From NCBI GenBank assembly GCA_027924585.1, contig BSBM01000092.1, positions 4,750,001-4,814,000 on the forward strand: DNA of 64,000 nucleotides, written 5' to 3'. The notes beneath the pieces are model-generated. The model saw only the letters and a list, made by a program, of their open reading frames with translations. It was not told the DNA's origin and made no database searches. Source of the DNA: Larix kaempferi. Lineage: Eukaryota > Streptophyta > Pinopsida > Pinales > Pinaceae. Shown one piece after another: positions 1-10,090 of this stretch. The translations under genes and the position numbers were made by a program. Numbering within the stretch: position 1 is the first letter of the stretch; every line of letters starts with the position of its first letter.

Positions 1-414
1 ACCACGATATCGAGGGCTAACGCTCGGTCTAATCATTTTAGGGATGGGTTGACTTCCTTAATTAAAAAGAAATTAAAATTAACATAAATAAATATGGAAA
101 AATAACGCCGCACTAGAACGACCTGTTATCTGCGACTGTATATAATTTTTTTAACAAAAATCCACCATTTGAATACCGAACCAGAGGGCTAACGCAAACA
201 TATTCATTATATTTTCTTAAAAAGATAACATACCAACCTTAGGAGAACCCCATTTTTTGGGAGTTATGCTTAATTTCCATAAATAATATTTATATATTCT
301 GGAAGGTAATTCGATTTTCTACGTTTGATCTTCTTGCGCCATATTCCAAAAAGTTGTGTAGGTAGCTCTAATATTGCTTTTTGACGTTCAAATTTCTATT
401 TTTCTAGAAGTCCA
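1..414. other. no recognisable gene; left flank of LINE remnant
   Basis: AT-rich sequence without a credible reading frame on either strand. An 11-bp motif, agggctaacgc, occurs at 13-23 and again at 185-195, with a partial copy near 421. The reverse transcriptase expected downstream of the minus-strand LINE endonuclease is not recognisable here, so the LINE is either broken off or too decayed to read. Confidence 0.4.
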
Positions 415-490
415 TTGCGACTAACGCGTCATGAGTGGCCAACATTAGCTTGCACCAGCCCTAAAAGGAGATGGGGTCTTATCATCTATC

Positions 491-1190
491 TTATAGAGCA
501 TAAAAAATTGTATTATGATCTGAACCTCCTCCCGATCCAACCCAAGTCCTATACTTGTCCACTCCAAAAAGAAAATGATTTGCAACCAGGAACTGGTCAA
601 ATAATTTGGAAACACCCACACTTCCAGGCCTTTTATTGTGCCATGTGGGATTTAGTTTTGTTGTATCCATATCTATTAACCCAACACCTCTAATATAATG
701 CATGGAATACATTGATAAAATTTCAACACGGGCCATGGTCCCCCAAAAATCCACTCTGCTCAAGGTAAAGTTTAAATCACATTTGATTATCAAGTTGTTC
801 TCCTTGATTATTGACAAAGAAAATAAGAGTTTCCAAAATCTTTGTTTTCTATCATATGGATCATAGACATTTAGTTTGGTTAATTGATTGTCCAACATTT
901 CACACCTGAATATCATGCATAATCCTGAATGCACAGAGAAGACATTAACCAAATATAATTCAGACCACCATCCTATAATCAAACTGTCAGCCATACCATT
1001 TGCATCCACCCACTAAAAGTCCCAATATTTAAAAAGTTTCTTGAGACTCAAAAAATTAAATCCCCATTACTCATAGTTCATTGAGCAAGGAAGATATCAA
1101 GTTTATCTCTTTCAACAAATCTATGAAGGTCAAATCTTTTAGCAGGGCTGCCCAGACCCCTAATATTTATAGAGAGGATTTTCATTGGGA
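491..1190 (-). pseudogene. LINE endonuclease domain, decayed
   Basis: The minus-strand translation begins near 1190 with KILSINIRGLGSPAKRF, the usual N-terminal start of plant LINE endonucleases. After a frame break it continues (1009-491) through VYDPYDRKQRFW, CDLNFTLS, PTWHNKRPGS and a terminal SDHN. These match the conserved blocks of the exonuclease-endonuclease-phosphatase fold, including the D-x-N and S-D-H catalytic blocks. The enzyme nicks target DNA to prime reverse transcription. The usual GDLN reads CDLN here, and at least one stop and one frame change separate the N-terminal block from the rest. The family call rests on motif order. Confidence 0.7.
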
Positions 1191-1430
1191 AACCCTCATG
1201 TAGGGGTATGATTCTTTAAGAGCCAAGGTTAAAGAATTTTGTTTACCTTTCAAAATTGCCACCACAACATTATTTTTAGCATGGTACATATGGGATTTTC
1301 TGCCAATCCCACCTAACCGTGTAGGCCTCTTAGTGTCGAAACCTAGGCCACCCAAATACAAAACAGACTCTTGATCTAATCGGGCCTTTAGACTTAAGGA
1401 GGTGGGCATTTATGGTCAACTTCCTTTGTG

Positions 1431-1684
1431 ATGAGGATGGATTTTGCACTAGAGGGGATCCCCTTTCTTCATTGGCGTGAAGAGCAGGTTGACTTATTCA
1501 TGAAATGGATGGACCAATATCCTCGAGCCCCACCAAGGGAGACCATTTTGGAGGATAGAACCTAGTTGATAAGGCTTCAATATCCCTCATCTCCCCCCAT
1601 TAACCTCACCAATGCTCAAATCAAGACCACCATCGATGCAAAAATGATTGCTTGGAAAAGGAACTTCACCTACAAATTTACCTA
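1431..1684 (+). pseudogene. protein-like plus-strand frame with one internal stop, unknown
   Basis: From an ATG at 1431 a plus-strand frame runs about 84 codons, interrupted by a single TAG after ILEDRT. Its composition (WREEQVDLFMKWMDQYPRAP before the stop, IDAKMIAWKRNFTYKF after it) looks more like real protein than the antisense reading. It lies between the ORF1-like and endonuclease parts of a minus-strand LINE, so it may be a fragment of another element inserted there. I do not recognise the family. Confidence 0.25.
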
Positions 1685-2008
1685 AAAGAGTGATTAGAGG
1701 TGCTAGATCGCCCCAAGAATCATCTCTCACTTGGCTTGTCACATAAAAGTATTCATTACTAGCTATTGTTAGGGATGAAATTTAAGCTAGAAGTGTATTT
1801 GAAAATCCCCCCATCCATGCTAACCACATTTACTATACCCAAATTCATTCCTAATTAATGCCCCAATTCCAGAACATATAGCCACTAATTCCCCCAACCC
1901 TCACCCTCCAAAGTAGACTTTGAATCAGCTCCTTGATTTTGTGGAGAAAAAAAACCCGATTGAGATCCCTCCTTTGGAGGAGAAATATTGAGGAAGAATG
2001 AGAGAGCA

Positions 2009-2329
2009 TCATATCATAAGTATTATTGATAGGAACCCAAGGTATCCCATTGACTCGTTGCAACCATTCTTCTCCAAGCTCACATTATTGGCTAAATTAG
2101 TGCCTTGATTTTCGAGTTTAGGGATTGCGATCTTAGGGATAGGAGATTCAGTCGAAGCCCCCTCCTTCCAAATTCTTTTCACAAATGACTTCAAGTAATC
2201 CTCTACCACATGCCCAGCCACATGACATCTGATGCACCTAAGTTCGATCCATAATCCATGAATTCTCTCAGAACAACAAACTAGTTTATTGATGCACTTG
2301 GCCCTATGCATAGTACAACTTATTGGCAA
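2009..2329 (-). pseudogene. LINE ORF1-like segment with degenerate zinc knuckle
   Basis: A 106-codon minus-strand frame contains LRCIRCHVAGHVVEDY. This fits the C-x2-C-x4-H-x4-C zinc knuckle of plant LINE ORF1/Gag-like proteins except that the final cysteine is replaced by tyrosine. It lies upstream, in the element's own direction, of the LINE endonuclease, as ORF1 should. ORF1 proteins bind element RNA. The lost cysteine and short frame indicate decay. The assignment depends mostly on context and is moderate. Confidence 0.4.
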
Positions 2330-2740
2330 ATAATTCTATGTAAATATCATATATATATAATTCCTCTTTCACATACACATATTATAATATTTCTCTCACA
2401 TTTTACATATATATAAAAGATATATTTAATTTTTCAATATACAATATTAATTAATACAAGTGTATTTTTTAAATTATTCTTATATAATTAATATTTATTC
2501 AACAACATCTCTATTATGCTATATTAAATATATTTAAGCTCAAGAATTTTTTTTATATAATTAAATTTTTTTATATTTATAAAAAAACATTAAAATCATC
2601 TTCAATCCATATATATCTTTAAAACAGTTAAAGTAAATCTACCCGTCTTTACATCTTATAAAATTATTATCATTCCAATGGCTTATCAAATAATTGAATC
2701 CTCATATAACTGCATTAAGAAAGTCTATATCAATTATATT
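2330..2740. other. AT-rich spacer, no gene
   Basis: Runs of TATATA and poly-A/T dominate and no reading frame of note is present on either strand. Confidence 0.5.
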
Positions 2741-2820
2741 ACGACGAAAATACTACATAATTAGAAACATGAATTATCAACAATATGTTACTGTAATGTG
2801 GAAAGTCAAGATGGATTGAT

Positions 2821-2930
2821 GATGACAGATGGACGTGGATTCCATTAACAGAGCCGAGCTTATATACAATCAACAAAGATGATGATATCTCTACGTGTAA
2901 TCCATTAACACAGCCGACGTTATAGATCAT
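2821..2930 (+). repeat. 60-bp direct repeat, two imperfect copies
   Basis: The block acgtggattccattaaca at 2833 recurs, slightly diverged, at 2893 (acgtgtaatccattaaca). Both are followed by a cagccga-like string and tata. The period is 60 bp with two copies. Confidence 0.6.
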
Positions 2931-3104
2931 CTTGTTTGCAGTTGCAGTTGCAGTTAAAGACCATCACTATTTAAAACCATAGTTTCGAATTCAGATTCGA
3001 TACGATATGGAAAAAATTCGACAGGATATTTAAAAATTCAATATTAGATGGTGTACCAGATTCTATGAACAGCAAAAGAAAATATGAAGAACATAGCTTC
3101 AAAT

Positions 3105-3151
3105 GGCGGTTTCTACGTAATGCAATCAGTTACGTAAATAATAGAAACGCC
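3105..3151. repeat. imperfect inverted repeat
   Basis: The left arm ggcggtttctacgtaa (3105-3120) pairs with the right arm around ttacgtaaataatagaaacgcc (3130-3151). Blocks of six or more bases match, with an unpaired aaataat bulge and a short loop. It could be a terminal part of a small DNA element, but no target-site duplication is obvious. Confidence 0.4.
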
Positions 3152-3330
3152 CGCCCATTTATAATATTTGATGTGAACAGTTATTCAAAGGGTTGACTGG
3201 GCATCATCCTCATCGACACGATATATTCCGTGCAGACAAAGTTTGTAGTCTTGAAATACCATTCTTTTGTAAAGTGGCTGCCTGGTTTTCTTTGTAACTT
3301 AACGGCGAAGGGAAGAAGAGAAGGCGATGA

Positions 3331-3615
3331 TTGGAATTTCATACCAGGTCTCCTGTCAAATTTGACGGTTATAACTATATTGTTAAACGTTTGAGGGGCA
3401 TGTTGGTATGCCAGCCGTATTTGACGACTAAATTGCCACCCGTCAAATTCCATGCTCAGATGAATAAACAGAATGTGCATTTAATGTTGGTGGCAAGTGT
3501 TGCTTCTCCGATGTCATGTGGCGAAGCCTTGAAATTGGCAGAGCAATTGGCTGCCACTGCCAAGGTAGATCCTAATGATGAAGCTAGGTACTTGGAGAAC
3601 ATGTCCATTGTATAA
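3331..3615 (+). CDS. hypothetical 94-codon ORF, weakly supported
   Basis: An open frame of 94 codons. The C-terminal third (EALKLAEQLAATAKVDPNDE) is helical and charged like real protein. The N-terminal PVKFDGYNY faintly resembles the start of copia Gag proteins, which would suit the LTR 200 bp downstream, but the match is too short to rely on. An antisense ORF (3181-3480) overlaps. I cannot assign a function, and it may be an exon fragment or chance. Confidence 0.25.
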   Translation: MEFHTRSPVKFDGYNYIVKRLRGMLVCQPYLTTKLPPVKFHAQMNKQNVHLMLVASVASPMSCGEALKLAEQLAATAKVDPNDEARYLENMSIV

Positions 3616-3820
3616 GATATGAAATTAGGGCTTCTCAAAAATAGTTGAGAATGGTCTTTAATAACAAATTCCTAAAAAGAGGGTGATATCGATGGTTATA
3701 TGCATAAAAAGGCACATGTTCATTGGGAATTTTACAAAAATTTAAAATGGCAAGTTCGGATTATTGGAATGGATGGAGATATTAGAGTATTATATGATTA
3801 AAGAGTAAATGGGGAGTTCC

Positions 3821-4179
3821 TGTTGGGGTGCTAACTCACAAAGCTCTTGTTGAAAACGTAAGCTTGACTGCAATCAATAAGGAGCTGTCCAGCCACATCT
3901 TAGCAACCACTGGCCAGCAGCTGCCCAACCGTCCAACCATCGTCTAGCTAAATCGCCCATCCAAATTCCCCGTCCAGCAGCCAAAACTATAGTAACCAGA
4001 TATTTGTGAGAAGTATTGCATTTCGCCACTATAAATAGACTATCTCAGATCTACATAATGTAGAGCTGTGGGTGTAACTTCTTCTGCTTAGTAAAATACT
4101 AAGCGACAACTCATATTTTTCTACCTGATTGCATTTTTCAGTTCGTGTTTTAGTTTTTCTCTTGCATCCTTTGTCTACA
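3821..4179 (+). mobile_element. isolated LTR (probably copia) of about 359 bp
   Basis: It begins TGTTGGGGTGC and ends TCTACA (TG...CA ends). It carries a TATA box tataaata at 4030-4037 and is followed three bases later by a primer-binding site. No partner LTR exists in the window, so this is the 5' LTR of an element whose body has been lost or replaced. The short length and initiator-Met PBS fit Ty1/copia, but no coding domain confirms that. Confidence 0.65.
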
Positions 4180-4182
4180 AAT

Positions 4183-4194
4183 TGGTATCAAAGC
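4183..4194 (+). other. primer-binding site, tRNA-iMet type
   Basis: TGGTATCAAAGC follows the LTR end after three bases. It matches the usual plant TGGTATCAGAGC, complementary to the 3' end of initiator methionine tRNA, with one change. Confidence 0.7.
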
Positions 4195-4196
4195 TT

Positions 4197-4259
4197 GGTT
4201 GTAGAAGTGCAGAATCTGGTTGTGGAAGAACAGAATTTGGTTGTAGAGGAGCAAACTAT
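4197..4259 (+). repeat. 21-bp tandem repeat, three copies
   Basis: ggttgtagaagtgcagaat-type units start at 4197, 4218 and 4239. The exact 21-bp spacing preserves frame, so it may lie in a former coding or leader segment just after the PBS. Confidence 0.7.
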
Positions 4260-4568
4260 TTTTGGATATTGTTGATGCTGAATGCAAATGTAAAACATGT
4301 ATTTGTTGTGCAAATGGTGATGAAGTTGCTGCAATTAATTTGTATATTTGTAACTGAACAGTCTCTTGCTTTTGGTCCACTGGTGTTTGATGACAGTTTG
4401 TTGTTTTTGGTTCACCTGTGCTTCATGGGGGTACTCGCACGACGCTGGTACCCAAAAAGGCCGCAATAGCAGAAAAAAAACAGGGGCGCACACGCACATT
4501 CAAACATGCGCACGCACCCCTGCTTCGGCAATGTCGAATGTCCACGTTGTTCAGTTGACGTGGACAAC

Positions 4569-4605
4569 ATATGCGCGCACACGTTATTAATGTGTACGCG
4601 CATAT
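4569..4605. repeat. GC-rich inverted repeat
   Basis: atatgcgcgcacacg (4569-4583) pairs with tgtgtacgcgcatat (4591-4605) with 13 of 15 bases matching. A second, overlapping pairing (acgttattaatgtg with cacatgttaataacacgt, to about 4632) makes alternative cruciforms possible. The patch (4480-4640) is much richer in CpG than its surroundings. Confidence 0.55.
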
Positions 4606-4914
4606 ATGCTTGCACATGTTAATAACACGTGCCGACACCTGTTTAAAAAAAAAAAACCAGAGCACTAGTTTGTCATTGTTTAACAAACCCGTGAGCATGG
4701 AATGACCAAAGAAAGACCCCGCGAGCGCGTTGTGGATCACCCAAAGGATCCTACTCAGCACCCTCCACTACGTTTCCGACATTGCCTCTAGGTAAGTGCT
4801 CAACGAACTTAGTTTTTGTTTTTTTTTTTCCATTGAAATTTTAAATTAATTTTTTTTTTACAATCAATTAAAAAACCAAGAAATTGTCATTGCAGATTAA
4901 ATACACCTAACAAA

Positions 4915-5427
4915 ATGACAAACACACCACAACCATCAGAGGAAACCAATGAAACTAAACCATCATAAGATAACATCAACATTGGAACAGACAATGAACT
5001 TGGTGATGAACCATCTGAAAACCCCGAGGATCAATTACACCAAGATTTAAACGAATTAAGGGTATTAAGTGATGAATTGAAGAGCACCAAGGAAACCTCT
5101 CGGGTTTCCTTGGCTTCATCATTGCAAAACATCATTGAATCCATCAACATTGCCCACAGTGAGATCAAAAATTTGAGCCAATATAGGGCTCGAATGAGGG
5201 AGCACTACTCCACTGGGATATCCAAAGAACAAATTAAAGACCTCAACATCACGAAAGCACAGTTGTACATCAAATTCATAGTTCCCACGACAAGACAGCC
5301 TCCAGATGTGAGGAAGAGATGGGTTTGCATGGATTGGTGTATTTACCAGCCATGGAGAGATAACTGGAGAAAGAGATGGTTTATGGTGTTTGACAAGCCC
5401 CCATGTAATAATTTGGAGGTCCCATAG
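4915..5427 (+). pseudogene. 5' part of an unrecognised gene remnant
   Basis: A likely splice acceptor (tgcag, 4891-4895) precedes a frame whose ATG at 4915 opens 171 codons, broken once by TAA about 17 codons in. The first part is acidic and heptad-like (LNELRVLSDELKS). It leads to a basic, tryptophan-rich segment (RKRWVCMDWCIYQPWRDNW) and a stop at 5427. A possible upstream exon ends near 4790 at a gtaagt donor. I do not recognise the family. Transposase-associated or plant mobile-domain proteins are possible, given the repeat context. Confidence 0.4.
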
Positions 5428-5442
5428 TATTTTCTTAAGAAA

Positions 5443-6118
5443 TTGTGGGCTGAGTTTGAGCTAGGCTACCATGTTAGTTATTTTGACATCACTGAGTTTC
5501 AGGGTGTCGGTCTTGGCTCTGTCCAAGATCGACCCCAGGTCCGCCGCAACCCACTAAGAGGACCTCCTGCACCTAGGAGAGAGCCAAACCCCCCTCCTCA
5601 TCCACTTGGCTTTGGTAGCGGTCTAGATGAGATTGATGACTCAGTTAGATGTGACACACGTCATTTGCTTATACATACCACATTTGTGGCTATGTCTTCA
5701 CAGAGCCGAGAGGATATCAGTGACACACACACACAACTGCACGGTCTATGGGTGGTGGCCGGGACATGCCAGGTACAGGTGGAACCTAGGCGGGGCCATC
5801 TGGTTTGACTGTAACAACAACACATCGTTGTTCTCACTGTGGTCATTCTTGCCATGGTCCTACGTAGCAGCATGCCATGGAGAGCTAAATGGACCAGGTT
5901 AGCCATTGTTTTTATTTAATTTTCAAGTATTTATTGTATTTTATTTGATATCGTATTTTTTAATATATTTAAATTTGAATTACACATTGTTGACTTTATT
6001 TGTTTTAATGTACAGTTATTCAGGGCCAAGTCTCCATCCTCCAGGTGGGAGGACATCGGTTCCTTTGACCTAGACCGAGCCATGGCAACAACAGAGGAGA
6101 TTGCAGCACCAAACACAT
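5443..6118 (+). pseudogene. possible middle exons of the same remnant
   Basis: Frame 5443-5808 reads on from an ELGYHVSYFDITEFQGVGLG segment into arginine/proline-rich sequence (RGPPAPRREPNPPPHP). In another frame near 5810-5870, THRCSHCGHSCHG is cysteine/histidine-rich like the C-terminal knuckle of some plant transposases. A further exon-like block (6014-6118) sits between an acag acceptor and a gtaact donor. Stops and frame changes show decay. The splice sites are inferred from consensus only. Confidence 0.25.
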
Positions 6119-6394
6119 AGGTAACTTCTTTACTTTGAATAATTGGATCCAATTATGAGTAATTTGTGTTCATTAATTACAAATTAATTAGCAATGAGTA
6201 ACCAATTTTTATATTATCATCGTTTAAAACTAAAACTAAAATGAATAATTCTCACAAAACCTGTCTATCATATTATCATTGGATTTTACAGTTGTGTTTA
6301 TCATATTGTCCAAATTATTTGAGAGCTATAAATTCATATAATCCACTTTCAACTTCTCTCATTTATGATGCTACTTGTGCTTATGATTGAGGAT

Positions 6395-6586
6395 GTCAAT
6401 GCTCTTCTTCTCTCACTCTCTCACTTTCCCCCTCTCTCTCTCACTCTCTCACTTTACCTCTCTCTCCCTCTCTCCTTCTCTATCTCCCCCCTACCTCCAT
6501 CTCACTCTATTCCTCTATCTATCTATCTCTCCCACAAATATCTCCATCTCCCTCCATCCTTAAGTCTCTCTCTCTCACCCTCTTTA

Positions 6587-6629
<43 letters not shown>

Positions 6630-6800
6630 CTAACTCACTCATTCTTTCTACCCCTTGACCTATCACTCTTCGCCACCTTGTCCTCTCTCTCTCTTTCTCT
6701 CCATGTATAAGTCCCTCCCTCTTTGCCTCTTACTCACTCACTCTCTCCCTCCCCCTAGACCTATCACTTCACCATGCCTTGACCTCATTCTCTTTATCCA
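6395..6800 (+). repeat. pyrimidine-rich (CT)n microsatellite region
   Basis: About 400 bp of almost pure CT/CCT repeats, including an uninterrupted (TC)n run near 6590-6623. The Ser/Leu/Pro-rich ORFs here are translations of the repeat and not genes. Confidence 0.9.
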
Positions 6801-6890
6801 TTTACAAGTCTCTCCCTCTCCTCCCTGCACTCCAAAGATACATTCAAGAGTGCACATGTGCATTAAAAACATGTTCAATTCTCCTATATT

Positions 6891-7176
6891 GATCATGCCA
6901 AAGGCCCCAACTCCATAAGGTCTAGAAAATAGTGCCATGAATACCCCTATGAATCCATGGGTGGTGCTTTGAGGAATTGTTCATGTATTTGGATGCCTCA
7001 AAAATAATTTTAGGGCTAAAGGCATGGTTCATTGACCATGTCGAAGGCCCTAAGGCTACATCACCTAAATACATAGTGCCATGGATACCCCTACAAAGTC
7101 ATGGATGGTGCTTTGAGGGATTATTCATGGATTTTAATGCCTTAAGGGTTTCTTTAGGGCCAAAGGTATGGTATTC
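6891..7176 (+). repeat. 143-bp tandem duplication
   Basis: Unit 1 (6891-7033, starting gatcatgccaaaggccc) and unit 2 (7034-7176, starting gaccatgtcgaaggccc) align along their length, including atacccct, atggtgctttgagg and the tail ggcatggtt/ggtatggta. Two diverged copies. Confidence 0.8.
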
Positions 7177-7830
7177 TTCCCTTTAACGTCATTCCCATAT
7201 CCCTAAGGCACATACATACTAATAGAAATCACCTAATTGCATTGAAATCCTCAATCATAAGCCAATGATACTTGACCAATGATGAGAGAAATTTTCATCA
7301 TCAATTTGTTGTAGGTGACATTGTCATCATTCTGTCCATCAACAATCTGTCCATAAGCTAATCATCTTCATTCTGTTTAATAGCATGTCCTCATTCTGTC
7401 CCCAAACATATCTTCATTTGTCCATGGTCATGTTGTCATTAATCTACCACTGCTGCTGCCTTAGTGAAGCCCAAAAGATTAGAGATAAAAATTAGTTTAC
7501 TGCTGCACCACTACTCCTGCTGTTGCTGCTACTTCATCGAACCTTCCTTAGTCATCCTGATCCCCAAAATCAGAGCTCTGCTCAATCTCCCGAAATATTC
7601 ACAAATTGCTTCCTTACAAATGAAACTTGTCTTCTATTTATACTCTTCATCACCATCAATTAGGAGGCCGACATATCCTCTTTATTTTAATTTTATCATT
7701 AAGATGATTAAATAAATCAAATATGATTTATTTAATTCTGGCCATCCATCAATCAGGGAGTTAATAATAATTTTAATTTCGTGCCATGTCACCTTATATC
7801 CTTTCAGAATATTAAATGTGAGACACACAT
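7177..7830. other. no gene; low-complexity CTG/TGT-rich spacer
   Basis: It contains loose repeats of ctgtccat/tgtcatcatt (7310-7440) and ctgctgctgc (7450-7530), then AT-rich sequence. A short frame at 7464-7715 has no recognisable features. Confidence 0.4.
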
Positions 7831-8090
7831 ATGCCCTTAAGATGCCCGCAATGCACTCTTAAAAATGTCCGCAGTGGGCTCCACTTTGATGCCCGTATTG
7901 GTCTTGGATTATGCATGCAATGGTCTCATGTAAATGCCCGCAGGCCCTTGTCAATATGCCCACAATACACCACAAATGCCTGCAGTGGGTGCTTCAAAGA
8001 ATGCCTGCAAGGTCCTTTTGATTATGCCTGCAATGGGTCTTTGAAATGCCCGCAAGGGGCCTTCCAAATGCCCACACATCTTTCTTGTCA
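7831..8090 (+). repeat. degenerate interspersed tandem array of atgcccgca
   Basis: The nonamer atgcccgca or a one-base variant (atgcctgca, atgcccaca, atgtccgca) recurs roughly every 20-35 bp, about ten times, with differing sequence between copies. It reads like an old short-period tandem repeat and not a coding region. Confidence 0.6.
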
Positions 8091-8099
8091 ACCTCATCA

Positions 8100-8460
8100 T
8101 CTTGTCTCTGTCCTCTAAGCTTATGTTTTCCAATTCATCATCCTCCATGTCACTAAGTTATCAATCCTTATTGTCATCAAGAATGTCCTCCTTGTCATGT
8201 TCCATGTCATCAAACACCATGCTTGACAAGTCATCAAGCTTGCTTGCTTGTCACTTGTCTTTGTCTTGTCCTTAGCTTGCCATGTCCTTCTTCCATTCTT
8301 GTCATAAACACTTGTCACTTTGTCAAGTATTCTACACTTGTCATGCTTGCTTGCCACTTTTCAAGTCATCAAAGCTTGTCATGTTTACCATTTTTCTAGT
8401 CAAGTCTTTGCCATGTCATCACTTTGACCTTTGTCATTAACGTGTTGTCATCAATGGCAA
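8100..8460 (+). repeat. cttgtcat-type simple repeat region
   Basis: ttgtca, cttgtcat, atgtcatcaa and gcttgc recur densely across about 360 bp. Open frames here are by-products of the repeat. Confidence 0.6.
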
Positions 8461-8816
8461 CTTTGACCATCAAACACTTCAAGCATAAATTTTCAATCTT
8501 CTTTTCCACATTATCTTCAATGAATGACCACAGAAAGGGTTATTTGATCCTATCATGGGCCCAATCCATTGTGGGTCAAAGGACATGATCCCCACAACCA
8601 TGTTCTTTACTGAGTCTTGAACAAATGGACTGCACCAATACAATAAAAACTTTATATAATATCCAAAGCCCATCAAACCACTATCATCTAACTTGAATCT
8701 AAATGAATTGCAGTCATGTTTTTTAAGTACTATTGTTGTCATTCTCATTGGAATTGTGTTAACATTGTTAATACTGTTTTTATAAATTCAATCTAAAAAT
8801 TGTAGTGTTCGCATAG
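8461..8816. other. no recognised gene
   Basis: A minus-strand frame (8748-8479, 89 codons) is open and not low in complexity, but it matches no family I know and may be chance. Confidence 0.3.
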
Positions 8817-9976
8817 GTGTCCATAGGCTCCAGCAATCAACCATCCCCACCCGGGATCAGCAGATCTCCACGTGTGCAGGTATCGTGTGTATTAAAGTAT
8901 AAAATTAATTTCAAATATGATGACTTGTCTGTGTATATTTATATTTTTCTATATTAAACTATGAGGTTATAAATGTGTATGCAGGTGCGAGCACCTTGGC
9001 CTGCTAGTGCCGTTATTCCTCCCTCCCCGGCATTTCGGCCACCATATATGCTAGTTGTATCCCCTGGAATACATGGCCCATTCCATGCATCCCTCGCCAC
9101 CCCCTTCCATCCAGCCCCCCTCCTATCCATCACCACTGTTCCATCCAACTCCCCCTTTCGTTTCATATCCTGTGTCCCATCACCCCATCCCAACCTTTCC
9201 ACCACCTCCGTTACAGTTTCCCATGTTCCCACCCTCCCCCATCCGACCACGACATACCACCCATCCACAGTCACCCATCCCTCCACAACAACATAGACCT
9301 CGCCCCCCCCCCCCATTCCCCCATGACACTCGCTTCCCCTTCCACAGTGGCCCCAACCATGCTACAACCTGTTGGGGTTTATCGCCCTAGACATGCATCT
9401 CCACTTCCCCCATGCCAGTCCATGCCTCCTTCTTCCACCTCTCCTTCTTCCACTGTCCTCCCCAGTGGTGTAGCCACCGTCGATGTGGCTACATCGTCCC
9501 CTATACCATCCACCCTAGCATCAGAGCAGGTTGTCCAGCCGACTGCTCCATACGCTAGCCATGAAGACCAGCCGATTGTGTTCATAGTGAGATTGACTAG
9601 TTTATGAAAATATCATTCAATTTTAACGAAAATTACTTTATGCATCTAATTTCATCATTTATCTGATTGTTCTAAATGTTGCAGGGTGGCATTGCTGAGA
9701 GACTTGGAGCACGGAGGAGGGAGACCCCCTGGCCCTCACGACTTACAGTCTCGCACGCGGTGAGTTATTTAAGATTTGAAAACTATTTTTATTTTTAAAT
9801 TATGTTTTATACTTGTATAATTGCTAGGAAAAGTTGACATATTATTGTTGTCGTTTTAGGGCTCAAGGGGACGTGGTCCAAGTTGCCAGAAGGACCCAGC
9901 TTCCTCTAGCACGAAGAAGAGGAAGATCAATTTTGGAGATGCACCTGGGAGCTCCGAGGGTGGGCAGGAGGATTAA
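8817..9976 (+). pseudogene. 3' exons of a proline-rich gene remnant
   Basis: Four consensus-bounded exons fit together: 8817-8879 (ag/gtatcg), 8985-9586 (cag/gtgaga), 9685-9759 (cag/gtgagt) and 9860-9976 (tag, ending TAA). All but the second are multiples of three and join in phase 0. They encode VSIGSSNQPSPPGISRSPRV, a long proline-rich stretch, GGIAERLGARRRETPWPSRL, and a basic tail with KKRKINFGDAPGSSEGGQED, where KKRK resembles a nuclear localisation signal. The 602-bp second exon changes frame twice, once near a C-run (9303-9315), so it is probably broken. Function unknown; it may belong with the fragments at 4.9-6.1 kb. Confidence 0.45.
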
Positions 9977-10015
9977 GAGACCCTCCTATGTACACTAGCC
10001 ATGATGTGGCATTTT

Positions 10016-10090
10016 GGGCATGAGTTTCCATATTTTGTATAGGGCAGGAGTTGCCATATTTTGTATAGGGCACGAGTTGCCATTATATAG
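10016..10090 (+). repeat. 26-bp tandem repeat, three copies
   Basis: Units start gggca at 10016, 10042 and 10068 and share the core gag-tttgcca-tattttgtata. They lie just past the stop codon of the proline-rich remnant, in what would be its 3' untranslated region. Confidence 0.75.

Larger units (their letters stand above)
415..2329 (-). mobile_element. degenerate LINE (non-LTR retrotransposon) remnant
   Basis: On the minus strand, in LINE order, there is an ORF1-like segment with a damaged zinc knuckle (2329-2009) and then an apurinic-type endonuclease (1190-491). Just past the endonuclease, near 480-430, a PSPFRAG string resembles the linker that usually precedes the LINE reverse transcriptase, but the RT itself is not readable. 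Frames are broken by stops and shifts throughout, so it is inactive. The outer limits are approximate, and no poly-A tail or target-site duplication was identified. Confidence 0.65.

Noticed and set aside
4183-4194. tRNA gene signals at TGGTATCA-type sequences
   Set aside because: These are primer-binding sites complementary to a tRNA 3' end. No cloverleaf or A/B box is present here or at the other PBS sites.
6365-6918. Ser/Leu/Pro-rich ORFs
   Set aside because: Translation of a CT-rich microsatellite.
8954-9316. Gly/Val-rich minus-strand ORF of 120 codons
   Set aside because: Antisense shadow of the proline-rich exon, with low-complexity composition.
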